Below, in pieces: positions 40,560 through 51,352 of a DNA stretch of 64,000 nucleotides. Position 1 is the stretch's first letter, and each line of letters opens with the position of its first letter. Source of the DNA: Nocardioides abyssi (lineage in GTDB: Bacteria > Actinomycetota > Actinomycetes > Propionibacteriales > Nocardioidaceae). The notes below the pieces were generated by a model. It had not been told where the DNA came from, ran no database searches, and saw only the letters and a program-made list of their open reading frames with translations. The stretch is taken from the NCBI RefSeq assembly GCF_030412915.1, contig NZ_JAUHJR010000001.1, positions 744,001 through 808,000 on the forward strand, in the 5' to 3' direction. The translations under genes were made by a program, and so were the position numbers.

Positions 40560-42712
40560 GTGCAGCGGAGGCGGCCAGCCGCCGCAGCCGGCTGCGCCTG
40601 GTGGTCGTCCAGGCCCTGGTCTTCTCGCTGTTCGCGACGCTCTTCGTGCGCCTCTACTACCTGCAGGTGGTCAGCGGCGAGCAGTACACCGCCCAGGCCG
40701 CCAACCAGTCGGTGCGCGACATCGTGGTGCAGCCCCAGCGCGGCCTGATCGTCGACGACATGGGCCGACCGCTGGTCACCAACCGCACCGCGTGGGTGGT
40801 CTCCATCGACCGCAGCATGCTGGACAAGATGACCGAGCCGCAGCAGGCGAAGCTCGTCGAGCGGGTCGCCCAGGTGACCGGCGTGCGCGTTGGCATGGTC
40901 CGCAAGCGGCTGGTGACCTGCGGCGAGGAGGGCAGCGTCACCGGCGTGTGCTGGAACGGCTCGCCCTACCAGCCCGTCCCCGTCGCCACCGACGTCGACC
41001 AGGCGGTCGCCCTGCGCGTGCTCGAGCAGCCCGAGGACTTCCCGGCCGTGCTCGCCGAGCAGCAGACCGTGCGCAACTACCCGCGCCCCTACGGGGTCAA
41101 CCTCGCCCACGTGCTCGGCTACCTCAGCCCGATCACCGAGGACGAGCTCGACGCCGCGGAGGAGGACGAGGACGAGTCGGTCAACGGCGCCTCCTCGGTC
41201 GGCCGCGCCGGCGTGGAGAAGCAGTACGACGCGTGGTTGCGCGGGATGCCCGGCTACCGCAGCGTCGCGGTCGACTCGATGGGTCGCGTGCTCGGCGACG
41301 ACGGCGCGGTCGAGGCCACGCCCGGGGCCACGCTGGTGACCTCGATCGACGCCCGCGTGCAGGGTCTCGTCGAGCAGGAGCTGGCCGGCGCGATCGCGAA
41401 GGCCCGCACCGAGACCGACACCGTGACGGGCCGCAAGTACGAGGCCGACTCCGGCGCGGTCGTGGTGATGGAGGCGAAGACGGGTCGGCTCGTGGCGATG
41501 GCCAGCCAGCCGACGTACGACCCCGGCGTGTGGGTCGGCGGCATCACCAAGAAGCAGCTGGCCCGGCTCTACTCCGAGGCCGCCGGCACGCCGCTGCTGG
41601 GCCGCGCCACCCAGGGCCAGTTCGCGCCCGGGTCGACGTGGAAGCCGTTCATGACGGCCGGCGCGCTCACCAACGGCTACAGCCCCGACACCCGGCTGGC
41701 CTGCTCCTCGGGCTTCCAGGTCGGCAACCGGGTGTTCAAGAACTACGAGTCCGGCGCCTACGGCTCGATCGGCTTCGACAAGGCGCTCGAGGTCTCCTGC
41801 AACACCTTCTTCTACCGGATCGGCTACGAGTACTGGCGCCGCTTCGGCTCCGACGTCTCCGACGTCAAGGCCAAGGACCCGCTCGTGGAGGAGGCCAAGG
41901 TCTTCGGCTTCGGCAGCGAGACCGGCGTCGACCTGCCCGGCGAGGCGTCCGGCCGGATCGCCGACCGGAAGTGGAAGCGCGCCTACTACGACTCGATGAA
42001 GGACTACTACTGCGGCATCGCCGAGGCGCCGCAGGACGACAAGACCTCCGACTTCGTCTACAAGTTCGCCCGCGAGTTCTGCATCGAGGGCTTCGCCTAC
42101 CGCGCCGGTGACGCCGTCAACTTCGCCATCGGCCAGGGCGACACGATCGTCACCCCGCTCCAGCTGGCCCGCGCCTACGGCGCGCTCGCCAACGGCGGCA
42201 CCCTGTGGGAGCCGCGGATCGGCAAGGCGATCGTCGACCCGAGCGGACGCACCATCAAGGAGATCAAGCCCAAGAAGGCCGGCACCGTCGGGCTCCCGAA
42301 GGCCGTGCTGTCCTACATCGACACCGCGCTCAAGGGCGTCAGCAGCCGCGGCACCATGGCCTGGAAGCTGCCCGGCTTCCCGCTGGAGCAGGTCGACATC
42401 CGCTCCAAGACCGGCTCCGCCGAGGTGTACGGCAAGCAGTCGACGTCGTGGGTGGCCTCCTACACCGACGACTACGTCGTGGTGATGATGGTCAGCCAGG
42501 GCGGCACCGGCTCGGGCCGCAACGGTGACTCGATCCGCCGCATCTACGAGGCGTTGTACGGCGTCGAGGGCTCGACCGTCGACCCGCGCAAGGCGTTCAT
42601 CCCCGGCTCGCGGCCGCCGGCGGACCTGCCCACGTTCACCGCCGACGGCTCGATCCTGCCGCCGGGCCGCCGCGACTCCGGCGCCACCGGCACGAAGGGG
42701 GAGGACCGATGA
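40556..42712 (+). CDS. mrdA: Penicillin-binding protein 2 (elongasome transpeptidase)
   Basis: The 718-residue protein has one N-terminal membrane helix (VVVQALVFSLFATLFVRLYYL), a pedestal domain, and a class B transpeptidase domain. Motifs are Ser360-Thr-Trp-Lys363 (FAPGSTWKPF), Ser414-Cys-Asn416 and Lys618-Thr-Gly620 (RSKTGSAEVYG). Two extra cysteine pairs (LVTCGEEGSVTGVCWNG; YYCGIAEAP with FCIEGF) sit outside the membrane and may form disulfides; similar inserts occur in other actinobacterial PBP2. It works with RodA in lateral wall synthesis. Confidence 0.96.
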   Translation: MSAAEAASRRSRLRLVVVQALVFSLFATLFVRLYYLQVVSGEQYTAQAANQSVRDIVVQPQRGLIVDDMGRPLVTNRTAWVVSIDRSMLDKMTEPQQAKLVERVAQVTGVRVGMVRKRLVTCGEEGSVTGVCWNGSPYQPVPVATDVDQAVALRVLEQPEDFPAVLAEQQTVRNYPRPYGVNLAHVLGYLSPITEDELDAAEEDEDESVNGASSVGRAGVEKQYDAWLRGMPGYRSVAVDSMGRVLGDDGAVEATPGATLVTSIDARVQGLVEQELAGAIAKARTETDTVTGRKYEADSGAVVVMEAKTGRLVAMASQPTYDPGVWVGGITKKQLARLYSEAAGTPLLGRATQGQFAPGSTWKPFMTAGALTNGYSPDTRLACSSGFQVGNRVFKNYESGAYGSIGFDKALEVSCNTFFYRIGYEYWRRFGSDVSDVKAKDPLVEEAKVFGFGSETGVDLPGEASGRIADRKWKRAYYDSMKDYYCGIAEAPQDDKTSDFVYKFAREFCIEGFAYRAGDAVNFAIGQGDTIVTPLQLARAYGALANGGTLWEPRIGKAIVDPSGRTIKEIKPKKAGTVGLPKAVLSYIDTALKGVSSRGTMAWKLPGFPLEQVDIRSKTGSAEVYGKQSTSWVASYTDDYVVVMMVSQGGTGSGRNGDSIRRIYEALYGVEGSTVDPRKAFIPGSRPPADLPTFTADGSILPPGRRDSGATGTKGEDR

Positions 42713-43938
42713 CGGTCACCCGGCTCAGCCCCCGCGTCCCGGTCCGACCGGCCGACCGGAACGCCTCCCGCACCTCGCTGCGCACGTCCGTCCGGGCCCC
42801 CGGCCTCGACTGGTGGCTGCTCGGCGCGGTCGCCGCGCTCGTGGTCGTCGGCACGCTGCTCGTCTGGTCCGCCACGTCGGCGCGCGACACGCTCACCGGC
42901 GGCGACTCCACGGCGTACCTCTCCAAGCAGGTCACCAACGTCGCCATCGGCGTCGTGCTGATGGTGCTGGTCATGGCCACCGACCACCGCTGGGTGCGGA
43001 TCGTCGCGCCGGCGGTCTACCTCGCGTCGGTGGTCGGGCTGGGGCTGGTGCTCTCGCCCCTGGGCAGCACGATCAACGGCTCGCGCTCGTGGATCAACCT
43101 CGGCGGGATGTCGATCCAGCCCTCGGAGTTCGCCAAGCTCGCGGTCGTCATCGGCATGGCGCTGGTCGTCGCCGAGCGCAGCGAGGGGCGCTGGCGGGCG
43201 CGCGTGGGTCTCGGCGAGGTCGTCGGGATGCTGGCGATCGCCGCGGTCCCGGCCGCGCTGATCATGCTCCAGCCCGACCTGGGCACGATGCTCGTCCTCT
43301 CCGCCACCGTCTTCGGGGTGCTCGCCGTCGCCGGGGCACCGCGCCGGTGGCTGGTGCTGCTGGTCGGCGGCGGCGCGACCGCGGCCGTCGCGGCGGTGGC
43401 CGGCGGAGCGCTGAAGCAGTACCAGGTCGACCGGTTCCTCGCCTTCACCAACCCCGACCTCGACCCCCGCGGCGCCGGCTACAACGTCGAGCAGGCGCGC
43501 ATCGCCGTCGGCAACGGCGGCCTCTTCGGGCAGGGCCTCTTCGACGGCTCGCAGACCCGCTCGGGCTTCGTGCCCGAGCAGCACACCGACTTCATCTTCA
43601 CCGTCGCCGGCGAGGAGCTCGGCCTGGTCGGCGCCGGCGCGATGATCGGGCTGCTGGTCGTCGTGCTCTGGCGGGCGCTGGTCATCTCCGCCCGCGCCGA
43701 CGACGTCTTCGGCCGGGTCGCGGCCGCCGGCATCGCCTGCTGGTTCGGCTTCCAGGCCTTCCAGAACATCGGCATGTGCCTGGGGATCATGCCGGTCACC
43801 GGCGTCCCGCTGCCGTTCGTGTCGTACGGCGGCTCCTCGATGTTCGCCAGCATGCTCGCCGTCGGCCTCCTGCAGAACATCCACCTGCGCGCCACCGCCC
43901 CCGCGGCCACCCGGTTTGCCGGGCTGCCCCCCCGCTGA
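42709..43938 (+). CDS. rodA: RodA, SEDS-family peptidoglycan glycosyltransferase
   Basis: The 409-residue protein has about ten transmembrane helices and SEDS signatures: STINGSRSWINLGGMSIQPSEFAKLAVVI, LIMLQPDLGTMLVL (with the catalytic Asp), ARIAVGNGGLFGQGLFDGSQTRSGFVPEQHTDFIFTVAGEELG split over loops, and VTGVPLPFVSYGGSSMFA near the end. It polymerises lipid II for MreB-directed growth. ATG 42709 overlaps the mrdA stop. It is the last gene of the elongasome operon. Confidence 0.96.
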   Translation: MTVTRLSPRVPVRPADRNASRTSLRTSVRAPGLDWWLLGAVAALVVVGTLLVWSATSARDTLTGGDSTAYLSKQVTNVAIGVVLMVLVMATDHRWVRIVAPAVYLASVVGLGLVLSPLGSTINGSRSWINLGGMSIQPSEFAKLAVVIGMALVVAERSEGRWRARVGLGEVVGMLAIAAVPAALIMLQPDLGTMLVLSATVFGVLAVAGAPRRWLVLLVGGGATAAVAAVAGGALKQYQVDRFLAFTNPDLDPRGAGYNVEQARIAVGNGGLFGQGLFDGSQTRSGFVPEQHTDFIFTVAGEELGLVGAGAMIGLLVVVLWRALVISARADDVFGRVAAAGIACWFGFQAFQNIGMCLGIMPVTGVPLPFVSYGGSSMFASMLAVGLLQNIHLRATAPAATRFAGLPPR

Positions 43939-44066
43939 CCGGCGCCTCACCGGTCGTCAAAACGGTCGGCGGGGCCGCGGGACTCATCAGTTCTCGACCT
44001 GCCGGTGACCGCACGTAGGCTTGGCCGGTCCCCAGCACGCTCCCGCAGTCCCTCGAGAGGTCGCGC

Positions 44067-46058
<1,992 letters not shown>

Positions 46059-46104
46059 GGTCGCCGGTCGGTCGAGCACCGGCCGGCGACGGTGGCGGTC
46101 CGGG

Positions 46105-47463
46105 TCAGCGCCGCCCGCGGCGCAGGGCGGCCCAGGTGTCGGGAGCGACGACGCCGACGGCAGCGAGGCCGACCCGGCGCTGGTAGGTCGCGACCGCCCG
46201 TGAGGTGCGCCGGTCGAGCACCCCGGTGACGGGGAGCGTGGCGCCGGTGGCGACGAGCGCGCGCTGGAGGCGGCGCACGGCGTCCTCGGCCGAGCCCTCC
46301 TTCAGCAGGGGGGCCTCGCCGCGGGCGAGCAGCGTGATCCACGTGCGGCGGTCGACCTTGCCGGAGACGGGGAGGCCGGTAGCCCGCTGGTAGCGACGCA
46401 CCACGCGGGCCACGTCGCCGTCGAAGCGACCGTCGACCTTGCCGCGGTAGGACGCCGACTTCCGCAGCAGGCACTGGGCGGTGCGGACGACCTGCCCGCG
46501 GCGGCCCTTGGCCAGGGCCGGGTAGGCGGAGCGGTCCAGGCGCACGCCACCGCAGGCCCGCGGCGCACGCGGAGCGGCCGAGCCGCCGCCCACCCGCAGG
46601 TAGCTGCGGTCGATGGTGAGCGTGACGCCGCCGTACGTCGCGGTCTCGTCGAGGGCGTACTGGTGCACGCGCTGGCCGGCCCAGCTCCCCGCGCGGACCT
46701 TGTCGGAGACGGCGGTGTCGGCGCGGCCGTTGGCCCAGGCGTACCAGACCTGGTCGGGCATCGTGTAGGAGCCGGGCGAGACGTTGTCGGCGTTGTCGAG
46801 GGCGTGGATCCCGGCCGCGATGTTGGAGTAGACCCCCGAGCGGTGGCCGAGGTCGTGCAGCGCCTCGGTCCAGCCGGAGAGGAACCGCAGCGCGGAGCGG
46901 CGGCAGTCGTCGCCGGCGAGGTCGAAGTCCTCGAGGTCGTACCAGAGCGTGCTGCGCCGGTCGATGCCCAGCGCGCGGGCGCGCTCGGCGGCCGCGGTGG
47001 CCTCGGCGCGGCCCTGCGCCTCGGCCGCGGCGTACGCCGCCGCGGGGGACGGGTCGATCCGGTCGGCGTACCCGGAGCAGGAGGCCTGCGGGCCCACCCA
47101 GATCGGCAGCACCCGCCAGCCGGCGGAGGTCTGCCGCCGCACCCAGGTTGCGTCGAGGTGCGGCTGCCCCGAGGTCGGGTCGGTCGGGTCGGCCCGGCAC
47201 GACATCGTCGAGCCGCCGAGGTAGACCCCGACGCCCCAGAACGGCGAGTGCCGGCGCCAGACGTCCATCTCGGCCTGCGAGGGCGCGCAGCGGGCGTCGA
47301 AGGCGTAGCCGGTGAACGCACCCGGCGACGGCCGCGCAGCGGGGGCGGCCGCGGCAGCAGCCGGGACCGGGGCGAGCAGCCCGCCGACGAGAGCCACCGC
47401 GGCCACCAGGGCGGCGACGAGCGGAGCGAGCGCGGTGAGCAGGGGCCGGAGCGGACCGGTCAT
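46105..47463 (-). CDS. Secreted DUF1906 (glycoside-hydrolase-like) protein with two peptidoglycan-binding domains
   Basis: The 452-residue protein has a signal peptide ([31 protein letters not shown]), a DUF1906 TIM-barrel-like domain (about 50-285: GYAFDARCAPSQAEMDVWR, FWGVGVYLGG, LWYDLEDFDL, SGVYSNIAAG, WAGQRVHQYALD), and two PG_binding_1 repeats (about 310-375, VRTAQCLLRK and FDGDVARVVRRYQRATGLPVSG; about 385-450, AVRRLQRALVATGATLPVTGVLDRRT). It probably acts on the cell wall. It interrupts the usual pairing of the two radical-SAM-linked genes. Confidence 0.9.
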   Translation of the reverse strand: MTGPLRPLLTALAPLVAALVAAVALVGGLLAPVPAAAAAAPAARPSPGAFTGYAFDARCAPSQAEMDVWRRHSPFWGVGVYLGGSTMSCRADPTDPTSGQPHLDATWVRRQTSAGWRVLPIWVGPQASCSGYADRIDPSPAAAYAAAEAQGRAEATAAAERARALGIDRRSTLWYDLEDFDLAGDDCRRSALRFLSGWTEALHDLGHRSGVYSNIAAGIHALDNADNVSPGSYTMPDQVWYAWANGRADTAVSDKVRAGSWAGQRVHQYALDETATYGGVTLTIDRSYLRVGGGSAAPRAPRACGGVRLDRSAYPALAKGRRGQVVRTAQCLLRKSASYRGKVDGRFDGDVARVVRRYQRATGLPVSGKVDRRTWITLLARGEAPLLKEGSAEDAVRRLQRALVATGATLPVTGVLDRRTSRAVATYQRRVGLAAVGVVAPDTWAALRRGRR

Positions 47464-47496
47464 CGAAGCCTCCCGAGGGCCTGGGGTCGCGTCACC

Positions 47497-48708
47497 CTAC
47501 GACGTGACCCGGGCCACCGGGCGGCGGTCGAGCTGGTCCTCGACGGCCTGCGGCCGCGCGACGTACGCCGCCAGGCCGGCCAACGGCAGGCTCAGCACCA
47601 GCAGCAGGGCGACCGGCCAGTCCCACCCGCCGGTGGCGTCGTGGACGATGCCGATCGCGAACGGCCCGGCCGCGGCCAGCAGGTAGCCGGCCGACTGGGT
47701 GAAGGCCGACAGCGCCGCGGTGCCCTCGGGAGTGCGGGCGCGCAGCCCGACCAGGGTGAGGATCAGCGGGAAGGTGCAGGCGGCCGTGCCGACGAGCAGC
47801 GCCCAGAGCGGGGCCAGCGACGCCGGCGTCAGCAGCATCCCGCCGTAGCCGACCGGGTAGCACGCGATGACGGCCAGCAGCACGCCGATCGGGTGCTCCC
47901 GCGAGGCGAGCAGGCGCGGCAGCCACAACGACAGCGGGATGCTGACGCCGGCGATGAGGGCGACCAGCAGGCCGGCCGCGGTCGCGGACCACCCGCTGTC
48001 GCGCCACAGCTGCGCGAACCAGCCGAAGACGGCGTACGCCTGCAGCGACTGGAGCCCGAAGAAGACCGCCATCGCGATGCCGAGCGGGGTGCGCGCGACC
48101 TCGGCGTAGCGGATCGCGCGGCGCTCAGTCCCGTCGTCGGGGCGCCGGTCGTGCGCGACGAGCCCGAGCCACGGCAGCGCGGCGAGCAGCGCCAGCAGGG
48201 CCCACAGGCCGAGCCCGGTCCGCCAGCCGCCGGCGGCCTCGGCCACCGGTACGGTGAGGGCGAGCGAGGCGGTCAGGCCGACGGCGAGGGCGGTCGTGTA
48301 GGCCGCGGTCATCGCCCCGATCCGGTCGGGGAAGTGCAGCTTGACCAGCGAGGGCAGCAGCACGTTGGCCATCGCCATGCCGGCCAGCGCGACCAGCGAG
48401 AGCAGCAGGAAGAGCGTCTCGCTGCCGGTGACCGCGCGCCCGAGCAGCCCGCCGCCGACCGCGAGCAGCGCCACCAGCGTCACCCGGTGCACGCCGACCC
48501 GTCGGGCCGCGGTGGGCGCCAGCGCGCCGAAGAACGCGAACGCCAGCACCGGCAGCGAGGTCAGCAGCCCCGCGGTCGCCCCGGACATCCCGAAGGCGTC
48601 ACGGACCTCGTCGAGCACCGGCCCGACGCTCACCGCGGCCGGGCGCAGGTTGAGCGAGAGGAGCAGGACGCCGGCGACCAGGAGCAGGGAGGTACGCCGC
48701 GCGGTCAC
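47497..48708 (-). CDS. MFS transporter, CynX/NimT-like
   Basis: The 403-residue protein has twelve predicted transmembrane helices. SLLLVAGVLLLSLNLRPAAVSVGPVLDEVRDAFGMSGATAGLLTSLPVLAF (in pieces) is characteristic of CynX/NimT transporters; LVGLRARTPEGTAALSAFTQS is in the second half. The substrate is unknown; family members export cyanate or 2-nitroimidazole-type compounds. GTG 48708 overlaps the stop of the upstream EEP gene as GTGA, so the two are coupled. Confidence 0.9.
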   Translation of the reverse strand: MTARRTSLLLVAGVLLLSLNLRPAAVSVGPVLDEVRDAFGMSGATAGLLTSLPVLAFAFFGALAPTAARRVGVHRVTLVALLAVGGGLLGRAVTGSETLFLLLSLVALAGMAMANVLLPSLVKLHFPDRIGAMTAAYTTALAVGLTASLALTVPVAEAAGGWRTGLGLWALLALLAALPWLGLVAHDRRPDDGTERRAIRYAEVARTPLGIAMAVFFGLQSLQAYAVFGWFAQLWRDSGWSATAAGLLVALIAGVSIPLSLWLPRLLASREHPIGVLLAVIACYPVGYGGMLLTPASLAPLWALLVGTAACTFPLILTLVGLRARTPEGTAALSAFTQSAGYLLAAAGPFAIGIVHDATGGWDWPVALLLVLSLPLAGLAAYVARPQAVEDQLDRRPVARVTS

Positions 48709-49736
48709 CGACCGCACCCGGGTCGCGGCAGGTCGAGGCTCACGCGCACGGCGCGGTGGTCGCTGATCGCCGAGCGCAGCACCTGGGCGCTCGTGGGAAG
48801 GAGGTGGGGGGAGTGCAGCACGTAGTCGATCCTCCGCCTCGGCACTCGCGGGGGAACCGTCAGCCCCCTCCCCTCGCCCACGACGGGCCACGGATCCAGG
48901 GCGAAGGTGCCCGCGACGGCCATCGCGGGGGAGTCGGGGGTGGCGTTGAGGTCGCCGCCGAGGAGGAACGGCACGTCCGGCCCGGACCGCTGCGCGACGA
49001 TCCGCCGCACGGCGCGCAGCTGGACGATCCGGATGGTCCCGCGGGTGTGCTGGAGGTGGGTGCCGTAGACGTCGAGCGGCCGGCCGCCGAGGTCGAGGGT
49101 GGCGCGCAGCAGCCCGCGCTGCTCGTGGCCGCGCTGGCGGGGGAGCATCCGGTTCTCCCAGCGACGCACCGGGAGCCGGCTGAGCAGGGCCGTGCCGTAC
49201 TCCGAGCGCGGGGCGCCGCGGCGCTCGGGGGCGCGGACGACGTTGCGGCCGAAGACGACGTTCATCCCCAGGCGGGTCCCGAGCCAGGTGGGCTGGTCGA
49301 CGAAGCCGGACCGCTCGCGGAACCGGTCGACCTCCTGCAGCAGCACGACGTCGGCGTCGAACGCCTCGATCTCCTGCGCGATCCGCTCGAGGTCGGGGCC
49401 GTTGCCGCCGCCGAGAGCGCCGTGGATGTTGAAGGTCAGCGCGACCAGCCGGTCGGGGTCTGGGTCGACGCAGGTCTGGGTGGGCTCGGTCGGCAGCGTC
49501 GGTGCGCCCGGGCCGCCGGGACCGCTCGGACCGCTCGGGCCGCTGGGCCGGTCGGTGGGGGAGCCGCTGTCGGTGCCCGAGGGACCGGTGGCCGACGGCC
49601 CCGTGGGCTGGGGGATGCCGCTCGGCCGACCGGGCGAGCCGTCCGGCACCCGGTCCGGGCGGGGCCAGAGCACGACGAGCGCGACGATCGTCGCCAGGGC
49701 GACGAGCGCGAAGAGCCCGTGGACCCAGCGATGCAC
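48705..49736 (-). CDS. Membrane-anchored endonuclease/exonuclease/phosphatase family protein
   Basis: The 343-residue protein has one N-terminal membrane helix (GLFALVALATIVALVVLWP), a 60-residue Pro/Ser/Gly linker (GPSGTDSGSPTDRPSGPSG) and an EEP domain (about 105-340): LVALTFNIHG, DADVVLLQEVDRF, GTALLSRLPV, VYGTHLQHT, FLLGGDLNATPDSPAM, RIDYVLHS and SDHRAVRVSL, covering all metal and catalytic positions. It may act on extracellular nucleic acid or phosphoester. Starts at GTG 49736 behind a leaderless -10 and is divergent from the AlkZ-like gene by 18 bp. Confidence 0.87.
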   Translation of the reverse strand: MHRWVHGLFALVALATIVALVVLWPRPDRVPDGSPGRPSGIPQPTGPSATGPSGTDSGSPTDRPSGPSGPSGPGGPGAPTLPTEPTQTCVDPDPDRLVALTFNIHGALGGGNGPDLERIAQEIEAFDADVVLLQEVDRFRERSGFVDQPTWLGTRLGMNVVFGRNVVRAPERRGAPRSEYGTALLSRLPVRRWENRMLPRQRGHEQRGLLRATLDLGGRPLDVYGTHLQHTRGTIRIVQLRAVRRIVAQRSGPDVPFLLGGDLNATPDSPAMAVAGTFALDPWPVVGEGRGLTVPPRVPRRRIDYVLHSPHLLPTSAQVLRSAISDHRAVRVSLDLPRPGCGR

Positions 49737-49741
49737 TCGTG

Positions 49742-49748
49742 CAGGATA
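49742..49748. promoter_or_regulatory. Overlapping divergent -10 elements
   Basis: On the minus strand TATCCT (49748-49743) ends six bases before the GTG at 49736. On the plus strand CAGGAT (49742-49747) ends seven bases before the GTG at 49755. The same bases appear to serve both leaderless transcripts. Confidence 0.45.
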
Positions 49749-49754
49749 GGGGCC

Positions 49755-50894
49755 GTGCGCCACGTGACCGACGCCGAGCGCCGGGCGCGCCTCGCGCTCC
49801 GCCACGGCCTGGCCGGGGAGGCGCGGCCCGCCGACGTCGAGACGGCCACCACCGCGATGACGGTGCTGCACGCGACCGAGCCGGCGACGCCGTACCTCTC
49901 CCTGTGGGCGCGGGTCCCCGGCTTCGACCGCGCCGACCTCGACCGCGCGCTGGAGGCGGACCGGTCCCTGGTCAAGCAGCTGGCGATGCGCCGCACGCTG
50001 TTCGTCCTGCCCCGCGAGCTGCTGCCGGCGGCCTGGGGGAGCGCGTCGGCCCGGGTGGCGGCCGCCGAGCGGGCGCGCCTGGTGAAGGCGGTCGTGCTCG
50101 AGGGCGTCGCCGCCGACGGCGAGGCGTGGCTGGCCGCGGTGCGCGCCGAGGTGCTGCGCCTGCTCGCCGAGCACCCCGCCGGGCTGACCGCCGCGGAGCT
50201 GCGCGCCGCCGTGCCCGACCTGGGCGGCGCGACCGTCACCGGTCGCGTGCTCACCGGGCTCGGCGCCGAGGCGCGGGTGGTCCGCGGCACCAACACCCAG
50301 CACTGGCGGGTCTCCCGGCCGCGCTGGACGTCGATGGCGCACTGGCTCGACGAGGTGCCCGACCCGTTGCCGACCAGGGAGGGGTACGCCGCGCTGGTGC
50401 GGCGCTGGCTGTGGACCTTCGGCCCCGGCACCGAGGCCGACCTGGTCTGGTGGCTCGGCGCGACCAAGGGGGCCGTCCGCGCCGCCCTGGCCGACCTCGC
50501 GGCGGTCGAGGTGTCCCTCGACGGCGGCGGCACCGGTTGGCTGCTGCCCGACGACCTCGACCCGGTCGCCGTCCCCGAACCCTGGGTCGCGCTGCTGCCG
50601 GTGCTCGACCCGACGGTCATGGGCTGGAAGGAGCGCGGGTGGTACCTCGGTCCGCACGCCCCGCTCCTCTTCGACCGCAACGGCAACGCCGGCACCACCG
50701 CCTGGGCGGACGGCCGGGTCGTGGGCTGCTGGGTCCAGGACACCACCGGGGCGGTCGCGGTGCGCCTGGTCGAGGACGTCGCACCGGCGGTGCGCGCCCG
50801 GTTGGACGCCGAGGCCGCACGGTTGGGGACGTGGCTGGCGGGGGAGCGTGTCGGCACGGTCTACCCGTCGGCCGCGATGAAGGAGAGTCCGTGA
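49755..50894 (+). CDS. Winged-helix DNA-binding domain protein (AlkZ/YcaQ-like)
   Basis: The 379-residue protein is a complete member of the HTH_42 family: RARLALRHGLAG at the start, LHATEPATPYLSLWAR, LVKQLAMRRTLFVLPRE, two to three winged-helix units (VLRLLAEHPAGLTAAELRAAV, WLWTFGPGTEADLVWWLGATKGAV), and VALLPVLDPTVMGWKERGWYLGPH in the C-terminal domain. Related AlkZ enzymes unhook DNA interstrand crosslinks, but most actinobacterial members are uncharacterised. A partial relative lies at the left edge of the window. It overlaps the next gene as GTGA. Confidence 0.88.
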   Translation: MRHVTDAERRARLALRHGLAGEARPADVETATTAMTVLHATEPATPYLSLWARVPGFDRADLDRALEADRSLVKQLAMRRTLFVLPRELLPAAWGSASARVAAAERARLVKAVVLEGVAADGEAWLAAVRAEVLRLLAEHPAGLTAAELRAAVPDLGGATVTGRVLTGLGAEARVVRGTNTQHWRVSRPRWTSMAHWLDEVPDPLPTREGYAALVRRWLWTFGPGTEADLVWWLGATKGAVRAALADLAAVEVSLDGGGTGWLLPDDLDPVAVPEPWVALLPVLDPTVMGWKERGWYLGPHAPLLFDRNGNAGTTAWADGRVVGCWVQDTTGAVAVRLVEDVAPAVRARLDAEAARLGTWLAGERVGTVYPSAAMKESP

Positions 50895-51343
50895 CCGAGC
50901 CGCCGTACCCGTCGTACCCCTCGTCCGGCCAGCCGCAGCAACCGCCGCAGCACCCGCCGTGGGCGCCGCCACCGGGGACGCCGCCGCCCCCGACGCCCGG
51001 GCAGGCGACCACCGCGCTGGTGCTCGGGGTGCTCTCCCTGACCTGCTTCGGGTTCCTCACCGGCGTGCCGGCGATGGTGCTGGGCAAGTCCGCCGAGCGG
51101 GAGATCACGCGGTCCGGGGGCCGGCTGGGCGGGGCGGGCGTCGCGACGGCGGGGTTCGTGACCGGGCTGGTCGGCACGATCCTGTCCACCATCGGGCTGG
51201 TCGTGCTCCTCGCGGCCGTCGTCCTCTTCGGCGTCGCCGTGGACCGGACGATCACCGAGATCGGCGAGGTCGAGCCGAGCCCGGCCTGCGCCCAGGGCAC
51301 CGACGCCCTCGGCGATCCGCTGCTGGAGGACTGCCCGCCGTAG
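50891..51343 (+). CDS. DUF4190 domain membrane protein
   Basis: The 150-residue protein has a Pro/Gln-rich N-terminus (SSGQPQQPPQHPPWAPPPG), two transmembrane helices (TTALVLGVLSLTCFGFLTGVPAMVLG and VATAGFVTGLVGTILSTIGLVVLLAAVV) typical of DUF4190, with KSAEREITRSGGRLGG between them, and a short tail with two Cys. Function is unknown. The GTG start overlaps the upstream stop. Its TAG stop doubles as part of the -10 of the next gene. Confidence 0.85.
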   Translation: MTEPPYPSYPSSGQPQQPPQHPPWAPPPGTPPPPTPGQATTALVLGVLSLTCFGFLTGVPAMVLGKSAEREITRSGGRLGGAGVATAGFVTGLVGTILSTIGLVVLLAAVVLFGVAVDRTITEIGEVEPSPACAQGTDALGDPLLEDCPP

Positions 51344-51346
51344 GAT
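51341..51346 (+). promoter_or_regulatory. Leaderless -10 element (TAGGAT) made from a stop codon
   Basis: TAGGAT starts with the stop codon of the DUF4190 gene and ends six bases before the GTG at 51353. Confidence 0.5.
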
Positions 51347-51352
51347 CCGCCC

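Noticed and set aside
48705-49736. DNase toxin or colicin-like effector
   Set aside because: It has a membrane anchor and an EEP domain, but no immunity gene, secretion adaptor or toxin-type domain order is nearby.
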